A DNA stretch of 49,117 nt from Alphaproteobacteria bacterium UBA2903. Its GTDB lineage: Bacteria > Pseudomonadota > Alphaproteobacteria > CAAGCB01 > CAG-977. Position numbers and translations under genes: made by a program. Location of the stretch: positions 1 through 49,117 of the forward strand of contig DEDN01000029.1 in the NCBI GenBank assembly GCA_002349565.1. The letters run 5' to 3'. The notes beneath the pieces were generated by a model. That model saw only the letters and a list, made by a program, of their open reading frames with translations. It made no database searches and was not told the origin of the DNA. This document shows positions 33,800 to 41,967 of the stretch, one piece after another (the stretch's first letter is position 1; the number at the start of each line of letters is the position of its first letter).

Positions 33800-33837
33800 G
33801 GCTTTCCTCCGTCCGTATTTAATCCGAATTATTAAAT

Positions 33838-33867
33838 ATTATAACGGGTTAAGGGCGAAAAGTCCAA
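33838..33867 (-). promoter_or_regulatory. Sigma-70 promoter of the DUF2726-TSCPD unit
   Basis: On the minus strand TTGGAC (33862-33867) and an exact TATAAT (33838-33843) are 18 bp apart, about 40 bp before the start codon. Confidence 0.7.
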
Positions 33868-33878
33868 CGGTTTGACCT

Positions 33879-34904
33879 TTATTGAGCCGCTATCGGCAAA
33901 AACGGCAAAATCGCCGCCAATTTTGCGCCGTGAATTTTGTACAGCCAGGCTTTATGACGGTTTTCCAGTTCGGCGGCATGCGCTTTCACATCTTCCAGCG
34001 CGGTTTCTTCGGCATTGAAAGTTACCGCCAGATACGGCACGTCTTTTTCCAGATAAAAGAACAAATACGCCGTCAAGCCGTCGTTCGTTTCAACCACGGC
34101 GGACAGGAATGGGGTTCTTTGCGCCAAATCGTCGGGACGTTTTTCAACCGCCGAAAAATCCATACCTGCAATCGTTTTCAGCATCGTATCGATATAAGCG
34201 TCGGATTTCATGAAAAAACCGTCCGACGCCCACACGGGTTCCATTTTGGAAAATTCGGTCGCGCGGCGGAACACGGCTTCGCGTTTTTTGGTTTCGTCGA
34301 CAAAGGCGATTCTGGAAATTTCGGATTCGTAAAAATCGAACAATCCCGTTTTCACCCATGACAGCATTCCGCCCGTTACGTCTGCGGCGCCGCGCACCAG
34401 CCATGACTGCGCTTCATCGGGTTTGCGCACAAAGTAGCCCTGCCCGTTCCAGCGGATGCCGCTGGTCGATTTGCCGATCAGCAGATTCAGCAATTGTCCG
34501 CCGTCCGCATCCAAAAGCGTGACCAAATACGATTTGGCATTGACGCCGCTGTCTTCAACGCCGATATCCGCGTAATATTCAGGCAAAGCGGTCTTGGGTT
34601 CGATTTTTTCCAAGCCGGCAAGCCCGATAAGCGCGTTGCGCAGCCGCTCCTTGTCCGCAGGGTAGCCCGCCGATTCCATCAATGACCAGTTGCCCGCCGA
34701 ATCTTTGACAAAGGTGACGGCATCGCCTTCATGTTCGATCGACATCACGGCGACATCGTTGATTTTTTCCAACAATCCGGGACTCAATTTTTCCCCGAAC
34801 GCCTTGTCGGGCGCATACGACGGAGCGGTCGCCCACAGGCAAACGGCGGCGGCAACGGCGGCAAGCGTTATGAAAAACAAGCGGCTGAAAGCTTTCGGAC
34901 TCAT
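33879..34904 (-). CDS. DUF4340 protein, partner of Gld-like ABC system
   Basis: The 341-residue product starts at ATG 34902-34904 with AGGAGG upstream and overlaps the GldG-like stop by 4 bp. An N-terminal membrane helix (about residues 9-27) is followed by a DUF4340 region with repeated beta units (VMSIEHEGDAVTFVKDSAGNWSLMES near 53-78, in part). DUF4340 proteins commonly close operons with GldG-like proteins. It is probably anchored in the inner membrane and exposed to the periplasm. The substrate of the system is unknown. Confidence 0.85.
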   Translation of the reverse strand: MSPKAFSRLFFITLAAVAAAVCLWATAPSYAPDKAFGEKLSPGLLEKINDVAVMSIEHEGDAVTFVKDSAGNWSLMESAGYPADKERLRNALIGLAGLEKIEPKTALPEYYADIGVEDSGVNAKSYLVTLLDADGGQLLNLLIGKSTSGIRWNGQGYFVRKPDEAQSWLVRGAADVTGGMLSWVKTGLFDFYESEISRIAFVDETKKREAVFRRATEFSKMEPVWASDGFFMKSDAYIDTMLKTIAGMDFSAVEKRPDDLAQRTPFLSAVVETNDGLTAYLFFYLEKDVPYLAVTFNAEETALEDVKAHAAELENRHKAWLYKIHGAKLAAILPFLPIAAQ

Positions 34905-36805
34905 TTTTCCTCCTTCACGAAGCGGGCGCGGCGCGCACGGCGGCGCCAAGCCACGAACAGCGCGGCAATAATCAGCAACACGGGAACCGCCGCGATATTC
35001 AGCACCATCACCGTCGTTTGCAAAGCCAGCACATCGCGGCTTAAAACACTTTGCACAGAACGCAGGGATTTGCGCAATTCGATGACTTGTTTCTGCAAAT
35101 CGCGAATCTGCTCCATATCTTCGCGCGTCAGCAGGTCTTCACCGTCGCGGGACGATCTTTCGGTCAGCTGTTTCAGTCTGTCCTGCGCTTCCGCCAACGC
35201 CGTAAACAGGCGGCTTTCCTCTTCACGGTACTGTTTGTCGGATTTCTGCGCCAAATCCTCCAGCACCGTGAACGGACGGTTCCATTCGGCTTTCGACCGC
35301 AAATCTATCAGCGACGCGGAATCGCTCAGATTGTCCAAAGCGTTGACGACCAGATCGCCGTTGCCCGTAAAGGGATACAGTTTCGTTTCGCCCAGTTCGT
35401 CTTCAACCTCCGTCCAATAGCCGTCCGCCAGAAAATCGCTGTCGGCAATCAGAATGATGTTTGTCGGCTTGACGGACTTGGACAGGTGCGCTTCCGTGCG
35501 CTGCGCCAGAAAATTGCGGGTCGGCGCTTTTTCGAACGCGCTGTTCAAAACGCCTTTGACGCGCACGCCCAAAACATAGTTTTTACCGCTCGGCTTGAAA
35601 TTCCGGTTCATCTCGACGGGATCGGGACGCAAGCCGTCTTTGGACGGAAACAGACGGGATTCCTTGGACGACATGATCAGCGGTTCAACCGTCAAGCCGT
35701 CGATTCGTTCCTTGACGGTGAAATGCCCCGCATAAGACAGATTGACCGCCGACAAAGCCCCCGTTACGGGATCAAGCGGATTCATATGCCGGGCGTCCGC
35801 CGTTATCCATGGCGGGAACTTTGTTTGAACCGTTTTGCCGTCCTCCGTTCGGGTCGCCGTGCGCGACAGTTCGGCATCGCCGACAAAGACATTCGGGTTG
35901 AAAGCGATTCCCCAACGGTCGAAAAACAGTTTCATATCGGGGCTGACCGAATACGGCGCGTCGCCCAAAGCAACCTCGACTTCGCTGAACGGATCGATCA
36001 GCACCAGCATCGTGCCGCCGCGCATTAAAAACTGATCGACGGCATACGCCGTTTCATCCGTAAAACGCTTCGGATTCACCAGCATCAGCACGTCCGTTTC
36101 GGCGGGAATGTCCAAAGTCTGGCGCGAAATGAACCGCACGTTGAAAATGTCGCGAATCTGACGCATGATCGCCCAGCGGGGCATATATTTGGGGTACACC
36201 AGTTGGGGGCTGCCCTGTCCGTCGATCGGAAAAGTGCTGATAATGCCGATTGTCGGTCGTTTGGAACGCGTCAAATCGGTCAAATACTTGGTAATATCGT
36301 ATTCCAAAAACCGTTCCCGCGACGGGTCGAGCATTGCAATCACACGCTTTCTGTCCGATGTATTGGCAATCACCAGCCCCATATAAACGTATTCCGACGA
36401 ATTGCCGACGGGAATGCCTTTCAATCCCAGCGCCAGCGCTTCGTCTTCGTTTTTCGAAAACGGTTCGGGATCGACGACTTCCAAACGAATCCTGCCGTCG
36501 GCTTGGGCGGCGTACTGTTCCAGCAGCTCCAGCACCCGAACGGCATAAGACGCGTGCGTTTCCGACACTTGCGCCAGTTTCGAAGACATATAAAAGCGGA
36601 TGGTCAGCGGTTCTTTGATGCGGGCAACGGCGTCTTTCGACCCGCGCGACAGGGAATAAAGCCCCGCTTCGGTCAAATCGGCGCGGTAGTTTTTAAAGGC
36701 GAATACCGCAATGATGTTGACGGTGAAAAACAGAACAACGCCCGAAATCAAGCCCAAAACACCCAAAACGCCGCGATCGGTCTGATTGATTTTTTTCATG
36801 CTCAC
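34901..36805 (-). CDS. GldG-like auxiliary protein of ABC transporter
   Basis: The 634-residue product has an N-terminal membrane helix (about residues 18-38), then YRADLTEAGLYSLSRGSKDAV, the conserved entry of the GldG/ABC-transporter-auxiliary family. A periplasmic region contains an IFT/GldG-like domain (ADVLMLVNPKRF..., about 235-290). A charged coiled-coil precedes a final membrane helix (about 595-617) and a basic tail. The start is GTG 36805 overlapping the permease stop (GTGA), or ATG 36799. Homologues in Bacteroidetes are needed for gliding; elsewhere the role is unclear. Confidence 0.87.
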   Translation of the reverse strand: MSMKKINQTDRGVLGVLGLISGVVLFFTVNIIAVFAFKNYRADLTEAGLYSLSRGSKDAVARIKEPLTIRFYMSSKLAQVSETHASYAVRVLELLEQYAAQADGRIRLEVVDPEPFSKNEDEALALGLKGIPVGNSSEYVYMGLVIANTSDRKRVIAMLDPSRERFLEYDITKYLTDLTRSKRPTIGIISTFPIDGQGSPQLVYPKYMPRWAIMRQIRDIFNVRFISRQTLDIPAETDVLMLVNPKRFTDETAYAVDQFLMRGGTMLVLIDPFSEVEVALGDAPYSVSPDMKLFFDRWGIAFNPNVFVGDAELSRTATRTEDGKTVQTKFPPWITADARHMNPLDPVTGALSAVNLSYAGHFTVKERIDGLTVEPLIMSSKESRLFPSKDGLRPDPVEMNRNFKPSGKNYVLGVRVKGVLNSAFEKAPTRNFLAQRTEAHLSKSVKPTNIILIADSDFLADGYWTEVEDELGETKLYPFTGNGDLVVNALDNLSDSASLIDLRSKAEWNRPFTVLEDLAQKSDKQYREEESRLFTALAEAQDRLKQLTERSSRDGEDLLTREDMEQIRDLQKQVIELRKSLRSVQSVLSRDVLALQTTVMVLNIAAVPVLLIIAALFVAWRRRARRARFVKEEK

Positions 36806-37536
36806 ACCGCCTTTTTATGATCCAACACAACAACGCAAGCAAACAGGAACACCCCCGAAAACGACACAAAAAACAATATGTCGCGCAGATCCAAAACGCC
36901 GCGCGTCAAGGACAAAAAGTGCATCAAAAAACCGAACGACCGCATGACTTTCAAAACTTTTTCGGCGGCGACGGACGAAAACGCTTCCACCAAAGCGTCC
37001 GAACCGACAAACGTCAGCAGAATGCACGCCATCATCGTCAGAACAAACGCGACCATCTGGCTTTTGGTGCAGGCGGACAGGCACGACCCGACGGACAAAA
37101 AAGTTCCCGCCATCAGAAAGCTGGCGAAATAGCTGACCAAAATCACGCCGTTGTCGGGACGCCCCAGATAATTGACCGTCACCCACATCGGCATTGTCAG
37201 CAGCAGCGCCACGCCGACAAAAGCCCATGCGGCAAAAAACTTACCCAGCACCAGCTCCCATGTGGACATCGGCAGAGTCATCAACAGCTCAATCGTGCCG
37301 CTTCGGCGTTCCTCAGCCCACAGGCGCATGGAAATCGCGGAAATCAAAAACACATACAGCCATGGCTGAAACAAAAAAAACGATTGCAGATCCGCCTGTC
37401 CCCGACTGAAAAAATTGCCCGCGTAAAACGTCAAAATCCCCGACAAAGCCACAAAGATCATCAAAAAAATCCATGCGGCGGGCGTTGTGAAATACCCGCA
37501 AAATTCGCGTTTTGCCAAAACGAACACAGCCCTCAT
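36802..37536 (-). CDS. ABC-2 type permease (GldF-like)
   Basis: The 244-residue membrane protein has about six helices. The segment EERRSGTIELLMTLPMSTWELVLGKF near residue 75-100 (in part) is the hallmark coupling region of ABC-2/GldF permeases. It overlaps the ATPase gene by 4 bp upstream and the GldG-like gene downstream, so the four proteins are translationally linked. Confidence 0.9.
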   Translation of the reverse strand: MRAVFVLAKREFCGYFTTPAAWIFLMIFVALSGILTFYAGNFFSRGQADLQSFFLFQPWLYVFLISAISMRLWAEERRSGTIELLMTLPMSTWELVLGKFFAAWAFVGVALLLTMPMWVTVNYLGRPDNGVILVSYFASFLMAGTFLSVGSCLSACTKSQMVAFVLTMMACILLTFVGSDALVEAFSSVAAEKVLKVMRSFGFLMHFLSLTRGVLDLRDILFFVSFSGVFLFACVVVLDHKKAV

Positions 37537-38489
37537 AACGCTTCGCCTTTCGGTTCGCGGTCGGGGGATGTGAATGCGTAAAACACTTCCTCCAGCCGAC
37601 CTTTTTCCATAAACATGTCTTCAATCCGAACATCCTGACGGCGCAGCAGATCAACCGCGTCCGCAGCGGGAAAAACCTGTCCCGCAGGCGTCAGACAAAA
37701 CAGAACCTTGCCGCTTTCGGCGGTTTCTTCGATTTTTTGAATCTGCGGCATTTGTTCGAAAGCAATGCGCGCCTTTTCCCGCTGATAATCGGGAATCAGG
37801 AAATAAAGCAGCCTGTGGGATTCGGACAAAGCCAGCAATTCGCGCGGCGTGCCGTCCAGAACGATTTTGCCTTTGTCGATAATGACGGCGCGGGTGCAGA
37901 TCGCTTCGACTTCCTCCAAAACGTGGGTGGAAATGATGATCGCCTTGTCCTGCTTGATGCGGCGGATAAGCGCGCGAATCTCGCGCTTTTGATTGGGATC
38001 CAGCCCCTCCGTCGGTTCGTCCAGAATCAAAACGGCGGGATCATGCACCAAAGCCTGCGCCAAACCGACGCGGCGTTTGTAACCCTTGGACAGCGTGTCG
38101 ATCGTTTGATACAAAACGTCGGACAATGAAATCTCGTCAATGACTTTGGCAACGGCTTTTTCCTTTGCCGAGCCGTCCAAACCGCGCGCTTCCGCAATAA
38201 AATTCAAAAACGACAAAACGGTCATGTCGGGATAGGACGACGCCTGTTCCGGCATATAGCCGATTTTTTGTTTGACCTGCACGGGGTTTTCGACGACATC
38301 AAAGCCGCAAACGTCGATTTTGCCGGAACTGGGGGTCAAAAAGCCCGAAATCATGCGCATGGTCGTCGTTTTGCCCGCGCCGTTCGGTCCCAAAAAGCCC
38401 AAGACCTGCCCCTGCGGAACGGTCATGGACAAATCGTCGACGGCTTTGAACCTGCCGAATCTGCGTGTAACGTTTTGCACTGTAATCAT
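37533..38489 (-). CDS. ABC transporter ATPase (GldA/CcmA-like)
   Basis: The 318-residue ATPase has Walker A GPNGAGKTTTMR (residues 34-45), signature LSKGYKRRVGLAQAL near 133 and Walker B VLILDEPTEGLD near 153. It also has a DUF4162-like C-terminal part that often accompanies ABC-2 permeases. AAGGACG precedes the ATG. It heads the four-gene operon and is divergent from the EipB-like gene, with a GGTTATAACC palindrome between. Confidence 0.93.
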   Translation of the reverse strand: MITVQNVTRRFGRFKAVDDLSMTVPQGQVLGFLGPNGAGKTTTMRMISGFLTPSSGKIDVCGFDVVENPVQVKQKIGYMPEQASSYPDMTVLSFLNFIAEARGLDGSAKEKAVAKVIDEISLSDVLYQTIDTLSKGYKRRVGLAQALVHDPAVLILDEPTEGLDPNQKREIRALIRRIKQDKAIIISTHVLEEVEAICTRAVIIDKGKIVLDGTPRELLALSESHRLLYFLIPDYQREKARIAFEQMPQIQKIEETAESGKVLFCLTPAGQVFPAADAVDLLRRQDVRIEDMFMEKGRLEEVFYAFTSPDREPKGEAL

Positions 38490-38519
38490 AGGGCGTCCTT
38501 AACAAACAAATCCGTTTAA

Positions 38520-38529
38520 GGTTATAACC
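38520..38529. promoter_or_regulatory. Palindrome in divergent intergenic region
   Basis: GGTTATAACC is a perfect 10-bp palindrome 30 bp upstream of the ABC ATPase start. Operator or promoter function is unproven. Confidence 0.2.
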
Positions 38530-38586
38530 TCTTTGAAAAAAACTCAAGCTTTTCTCGGTTCGGACGCAATTTGCGGGATTTTCCCG

Positions 38587-38615
38587 TTGTATTTCGCCGC
38601 CGCCGTCCGTACAAT
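38587..38615 (+). promoter_or_regulatory. Candidate promoter of the EipB-like gene
   Basis: TTGTAT (38587-38592) and TACAAT (38610-38615) are 17 bp apart. Transcription would start at or within a base or two of the ATG at 38623, giving a leaderless message; this fits the lack of a ribosome site there. Confidence 0.45.
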
Positions 38616-38622
38616 GCGGACC

Positions 38623-39381
38623 ATGTTGAAAATGCTTTTGTTTTTGCTGTTGTTTTCCCGCGCGGTTTGCGCCGCGCCCGTTTCGCACGAAGCCGTTTAC
38701 GCCATATCGCTGGCTTCGACGGCGGGCGGCGCGGACAGCGTTGTCGGCGCAAGCGGCGTCATGCGTTACCAAGCGCAAAAAGTCTGCGGCGAATGGCAGA
38801 CCCAAACCGTTTTTTCGCTGGATGTCAGCCGCGAACTGGCGGGCGTGGAAACGACGCATTGGAAACAGACGACGACGGAAACGCTTGACGGCTGCCGCTT
38901 CGATTTTACCGTCTTCGTGCGCGAAAACGGGCAGGACAGAAAAGAATTGTCGGGACGGGCGCGCTGCGAAAACGGCAAAAAAAAGCTGTTTGTCGATTAT
39001 CCCGTCAAGCTTCAAGCCGATTTTCCCAAAACCGTCAAATTTCCTTTGGAGCAATCCGCCGCTTGGCTGAAAGCCGCCGCGGAAGGCAAAAAAAGTTTTT
39101 CGTCCTATGTGTTTGACGGCACGAAAGCGGACGCGCTGATGTCGCTGAACGCTATTGTTTCGGAACGCGACGCAAAAACCAAAAGCCGCCGCTTCGATTT
39201 CGCTTTTTATCCCGCGCAAAAAGGGCTGAACGCCGACGGAACGCCCGCGTACGAAAGCTCCGCCCGCTATTACGACAACGGCGTCGCGGACGACATTCGG
39301 CAGGATTTCGGTTCTTATGTTCTGCAATCAAAGCTGAAAAGCTTCAAACGGCTGCAAGACATCCCTTGCGAAGCGCGTTAA
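38623..39381 (+). CDS. EipB/DUF1849-family envelope protein
   Basis: The product has 252 residues from ATG 38623. A signal peptide (MLKMLLFLLLFSRAVCAAP) is followed by a DUF1849 domain. The domain shows repeated beta strands such as HEAVYAISLASTAGG, ASGVMRYQAQKVCGEWQTQTVFSL (in part) and the C-terminal YESSARYYDNGVADDIRQDFG (in part). EipB of Brucella is a periplasmic beta-spiral protein needed for envelope integrity. Cysteines in KVCGE and near the C-terminus (IPCEAR) could form its disulfide. Upstream starts at 38533 (TTG) and 38614 are in frame but would spoil or extend the signal. Confidence 0.85.
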   Translation: MLKMLLFLLLFSRAVCAAPVSHEAVYAISLASTAGGADSVVGASGVMRYQAQKVCGEWQTQTVFSLDVSRELAGVETTHWKQTTTETLDGCRFDFTVFVRENGQDRKELSGRARCENGKKKLFVDYPVKLQADFPKTVKFPLEQSAAWLKAAAEGKKSFSSYVFDGTKADALMSLNAIVSERDAKTKSRRFDFAFYPAQKGLNADGTPAYESSARYYDNGVADDIRQDFGSYVLQSKLKSFKRLQDIPCEAR

Positions 39382-39432
39382 ATCCGTGATATAAGAAAGT
39401 AAACCGTTTTTTAAACTTTTTGAGGATTTCCT

Positions 39433-40311
39433 TTGACCAACGAAGTGCCTTATATTGCGGGATTGCGCAGCGTCGCGTCGCTGTATGACGCGTTTATCGT
39501 CGATTTGTGGGGCGTGATTTACGAAGAACAGCGCTTGTGCGTCGGCGTGTTCAACGCGCTGTCTCAGCTCAGCGACGCGGGTAAGCAGGTCATTTTCCTG
39601 TCCAACACCGCGACGCGTTCGGCTCAAACCGCAAAAAAATTGGAAAGAATGGGCATTAAACGCTACCAATACCGCGGCGTTCTGACTTCGGGCGAAATCA
39701 TTTACCACGAATTGCGCGCCCGCACCGATCCGTTCTTTGCCAATCTGCAGCGGCGCTGTTTTCATTTGGGTCCCGAAAAGTATTGGCAGTCCTTCGCCGA
39801 TTTGGGATACATCGTTGTCAAAAACATTGACGAAGCTGACTTTATCCTGCTGACGGGAACATTCGGCACGCAAGACACCCTGTCCAAATACGAACCGTTT
39901 TTCAAAGCGTGCCTGTCGCGCCGTTTGCCGATGATCTGCGCCTGTCCCGATTCTTTCGTACTGAAGGACGGCGTTCCGCATTTGGCGGCGGGGGCGATCG
40001 CCGCGCAATACCAATCCATGGGCGGTTCCGTTTTCTGGCACGGCAAACCCGAAACCGCCGTTTTCGAATACTGCGTTTCCGGATTCGACGTGTCGGACAA
40101 ATCGCGCGTTGCCGTTATCGGGGATTCTTTGACGGCGGATATCCAAGGCGCCAACAAAGCGGGACTGGACGCTTTGTTTATCGCGGGCGGCATTCATGCC
40201 AAAGAATTGGGCATCAGCCGCGGACAGCAGCCCGCCCCCGAACGCGTCGCCAGCCTGTTCGCGCGCCACGACTGCACGGCGCGCGCCGTTCTGCCCGCGT
40301 TTGTTTGGTAA
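39433..40311 (+). CDS. HAD-superfamily class IIA hydrolase (TIGR01459-like)
   Basis: The 292-residue HAD protein has nucleophile loop IVDLWGVIY near residues 26-34, cap-domain and motif II FLSNTATRS near 57, and motif IV VIGDSLTADIQGANKAGLDALFI (in part, near 235). It resembles the NagD-like group widespread in alphaproteobacteria. The start is TTG at 39433, with TGAGGA six bases upstream; no ATG lies nearby. It likely dephosphorylates a small sugar or nucleotide phosphate; the substrate is unknown. Confidence 0.88.
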   Translation: MTNEVPYIAGLRSVASLYDAFIVDLWGVIYEEQRLCVGVFNALSQLSDAGKQVIFLSNTATRSAQTAKKLERMGIKRYQYRGVLTSGEIIYHELRARTDPFFANLQRRCFHLGPEKYWQSFADLGYIVVKNIDEADFILLTGTFGTQDTLSKYEPFFKACLSRRLPMICACPDSFVLKDGVPHLAAGAIAAQYQSMGGSVFWHGKPETAVFEYCVSGFDVSDKSRVAVIGDSLTADIQGANKAGLDALFIAGGIHAKELGISRGQQPAPERVASLFARHDCTARAVLPAFVW

Positions 40312-40314
40312 AAA

Positions 40315-40650
40315 TCAGGGAATCAGCACGGGTTTGTCGCGGCATTCGAATGTCGCGCGGCGGAAATTGTGGCGGTTCGTCAACTTCATATCGACCAATA
40401 TCGTATCGCGTCCCTTGCCTGCGCAAAACCGTTTGGCGTGGTCGCCCAGCTGAGACAAACGGATGTTGCGGTCGTTGTATTCGTAAGCGATCCGCTTTTC
40501 CTTGACATCGGCGACGCGGATGTCGTCCGTCTTCAAAATCAGCAAATCGGAATCGACGGCGGTCACCGTCTGCGGCAGTTTGTCATCGGGAATATCGTCG
40601 AAATACGCGCATCCCGACAACAGCAGAAAAACAAAAGCCGCCTTTTTCAT
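40315..40650 (-). CDS. Small lipoprotein, unknown function
   Basis: The 111-residue product has a signal ending in lipobox LLSGC (Cys14) and an acidic start of the mature chain (YFDDIPDDKLP). A compact domain contains two cysteines (KRFCAGKG and FECRDK) that could pair. It is the last gene of a four-gene cassette of small exported proteins; its ATG overlaps the upstream stop by 4 bp. The family is not recognised. Confidence 0.75.
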   Translation of the reverse strand: MKKAAFVFLLLSGCAYFDDIPDDKLPQTVTAVDSDLLILKTDDIRVADVKEKRIAYEYNDRNIRLSQLGDHAKRFCAGKGRDTILVDMKLTNRHNFRRATFECRDKPVLIP

Positions 40651-41135
40651 TTCCGTTCTCCGCCGTTTTCCAGTTCGGCTTGATATTTTTTCAGCCGTTC
40701 GATTTCGCTTAAACGCGATCTGCGGGTGGCGGTTCGCTTGGCATCGACAGCTTTGCGGGATTCCTCCAGCGCCGTTTCGTTTTCGGGAACACCCGTCGTT
40801 TTATCCAGCGTATAGGAAAAAATCTTGTCCCCGTTTTGATTGAACAAATCGAAAGAAACGGTTTGAGCGCCGACTTTAACGTCTTTTTCTTCCAGCTTCA
40901 CGCCGCGGTTTTTAAAGCGGTCTTTGACGAAATCGACAACATATTGCTTGATTTCCGCATCGCTGCGTTTTTTGACGACCGTGCCGTCGGCATTGCGTTC
41001 GTACGTCAAATCCCCCAAAGCCCTGAGTTCGGAACAGCCGTAAATATTCGCTTCCATTCCGTCAAACCCGCCGACGCAGGTCGCCCGAGCCTCTGCGGCG
41101 CAAAACAACGCAAAAAACAGCAATAAAACTTTCAT
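40647..41135 (-). CDS. Exported protein, unknown function
   Basis: The 162-residue product has a signal peptide cleaved near residue 18 (MKVLLLFFALFCAAEARAT). The mature part carries two early cysteines (TCVGGFDG, IYGCSEL), a beta-rich middle with LEEKDVKVGAQTVSFDLFNQ, and a charged helical C-terminus (about 120-162). It starts 1 bp after the preceding stop and overlaps the lipoprotein gene by 4 bp. The family is not recognised. Confidence 0.75.
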   Translation of the reverse strand: MKVLLLFFALFCAAEARATCVGGFDGMEANIYGCSELRALGDLTYERNADGTVVKKRSDAEIKQYVVDFVKDRFKNRGVKLEEKDVKVGAQTVSFDLFNQNGDKIFSYTLDKTTGVPENETALEESRKAVDAKRTATRRSRLSEIERLKKYQAELENGGERK

Positions 41136-41136
41136 T

Positions 41137-41508
41137 TCAATTTTCCTTGTATGTGATGCGGTTCAGTATACTTTGTTTTTTCGCGTCGGACAAGCGGTCG
41201 AATTCGGGATTTTCGACATCCAGTTTCAGAACTTTGTCCTCGTCTTCCTCTTTGAAAATCTTTAGCCCCGTCTGTTTGAAGCCGTTTTCGCCGTCGGCAT
41301 CAGCAACCGTCCCCGTCTGTTCCGGCTGAGCGGCAGAGGAACGGGAAACGGGCGAACGGTAAACGGAGGGCTGCGGCGCGGCGGGACGGACGGCAACGCC
41401 GTAGGGATGAGTCTGCGCCCCGCGGAGGCTGCGGGCGCGCAAATCAATCGGCTGCGCGGCGGCGCAATGACAAAACAGAACGGCGGAAAGCAATATCGTT
41501 TTAAACAT
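41137..41508 (-). CDS. Exported protein with DLRARS motif, copy 2
   Basis: The product has 123 residues from ATG 41506-41508. After a signal peptide (MFKTILLSAVLFCHCAAAQ) the mature N-terminus reads PIDLRARSLRGAQTHPYG. A Pro/Ser-rich linker and an acidic C-terminal segment (LKIFKEEDEDKVLKLDVENP) follow, ending in a predicted helix. The upstream neighbour has the same IDLRARS motif in the same place, so the two are probably diverged duplicates. The start lies 8 bp inside the upstream gene. Confidence 0.7.
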   Translation of the reverse strand: MFKTILLSAVLFCHCAAAQPIDLRARSLRGAQTHPYGVAVRPAAPQPSVYRSPVSRSSAAQPEQTGTVADADGENGFKQTGLKIFKEEDEDKVLKLDVENPEFDRLSDAKKQSILNRITYKEN

Positions 41509-41851
41509 CGGGCAACGTCTGCGGATTGTTTTTGATGTATTCTTTAACGTCTTGGGAATCGACGGCGGTTTCATCCTCCGCGACCGTTTTGGGCGGCGAC
41601 GCCGCTTTGTAGGCGGGCGGAGCGTATACGGGCTGCGGCGGCGGATAAGCCGCGGGAACGGGCTGAACAGCCGGCTGCGAAGACGTCAGCCTGTTGTGTG
41701 AAGACGAGGTTTGCGTTTTTGCGGAAACCGTTCCCAATCCGCCGTGCATGCTGCGGGCGCGCAGATCAATCAGCGGATATTCGTCGCGGTCGAACGCATG
41801 CGCCGCCGAACAAACAGACAAACAAAGCAAAAAAACAAACAGCCGAATCAT
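41501..41851 (-). CDS. Exported protein with DLRARS motif, copy 1
   Basis: The 116-residue product has a signal peptide (MIRLFVFLLCLSVCSAAHAF). The mature segment is DRDEYPLIDLRARSMHGGLG, then a Ser-rich and strongly Pro/Ala/Tyr-rich linker (about 60-90) and an acidic tail (AEDETAVDSQDVKEYIKNNP). It heads the four-gene leftward cassette and has a good promoter. It shares the DLRARS motif with the next gene. Composition suggests a flexible periplasmic or surface protein; function is unknown. Confidence 0.72.
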   Translation of the reverse strand: MIRLFVFLLCLSVCSAAHAFDRDEYPLIDLRARSMHGGLGTVSAKTQTSSSHNRLTSSQPAVQPVPAAYPPPQPVYAPPAYKAASPPKTVAEDETAVDSQDVKEYIKNNPQTLPDV

Positions 41852-41870
41852 ACCGAAATCTCCGCCGTAA

Positions 41871-41899
41871 ATTTTACAGCTCTTTCGTCAAAAGTGCAA
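41871..41899 (-). promoter_or_regulatory. Promoter of the four-gene exported cassette
   Basis: On the minus strand TTGCAC (41894-41899) and TAAAAT (41871-41876) are 17 bp apart, about 20 bp before the start codon. Confidence 0.6.
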
Positions 41900-41909
41900 T
41901 TTTTTAAAT

Positions 41910-41937
41910 TTGTCAAAGCCTCTTTGTATGATATAGT
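41910..41937 (+). promoter_or_regulatory. Promoter of the PAP2-like gene
   Basis: TTGTCA (41910-41915) and TATAGT (41932-41937) are 16 bp apart, 30 bp before the start codon and back to back with the divergent promoter. Confidence 0.55.
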
Positions 41938-41967
41938 GATTCGCGAATTCAACCCGAGGGGCAACCT

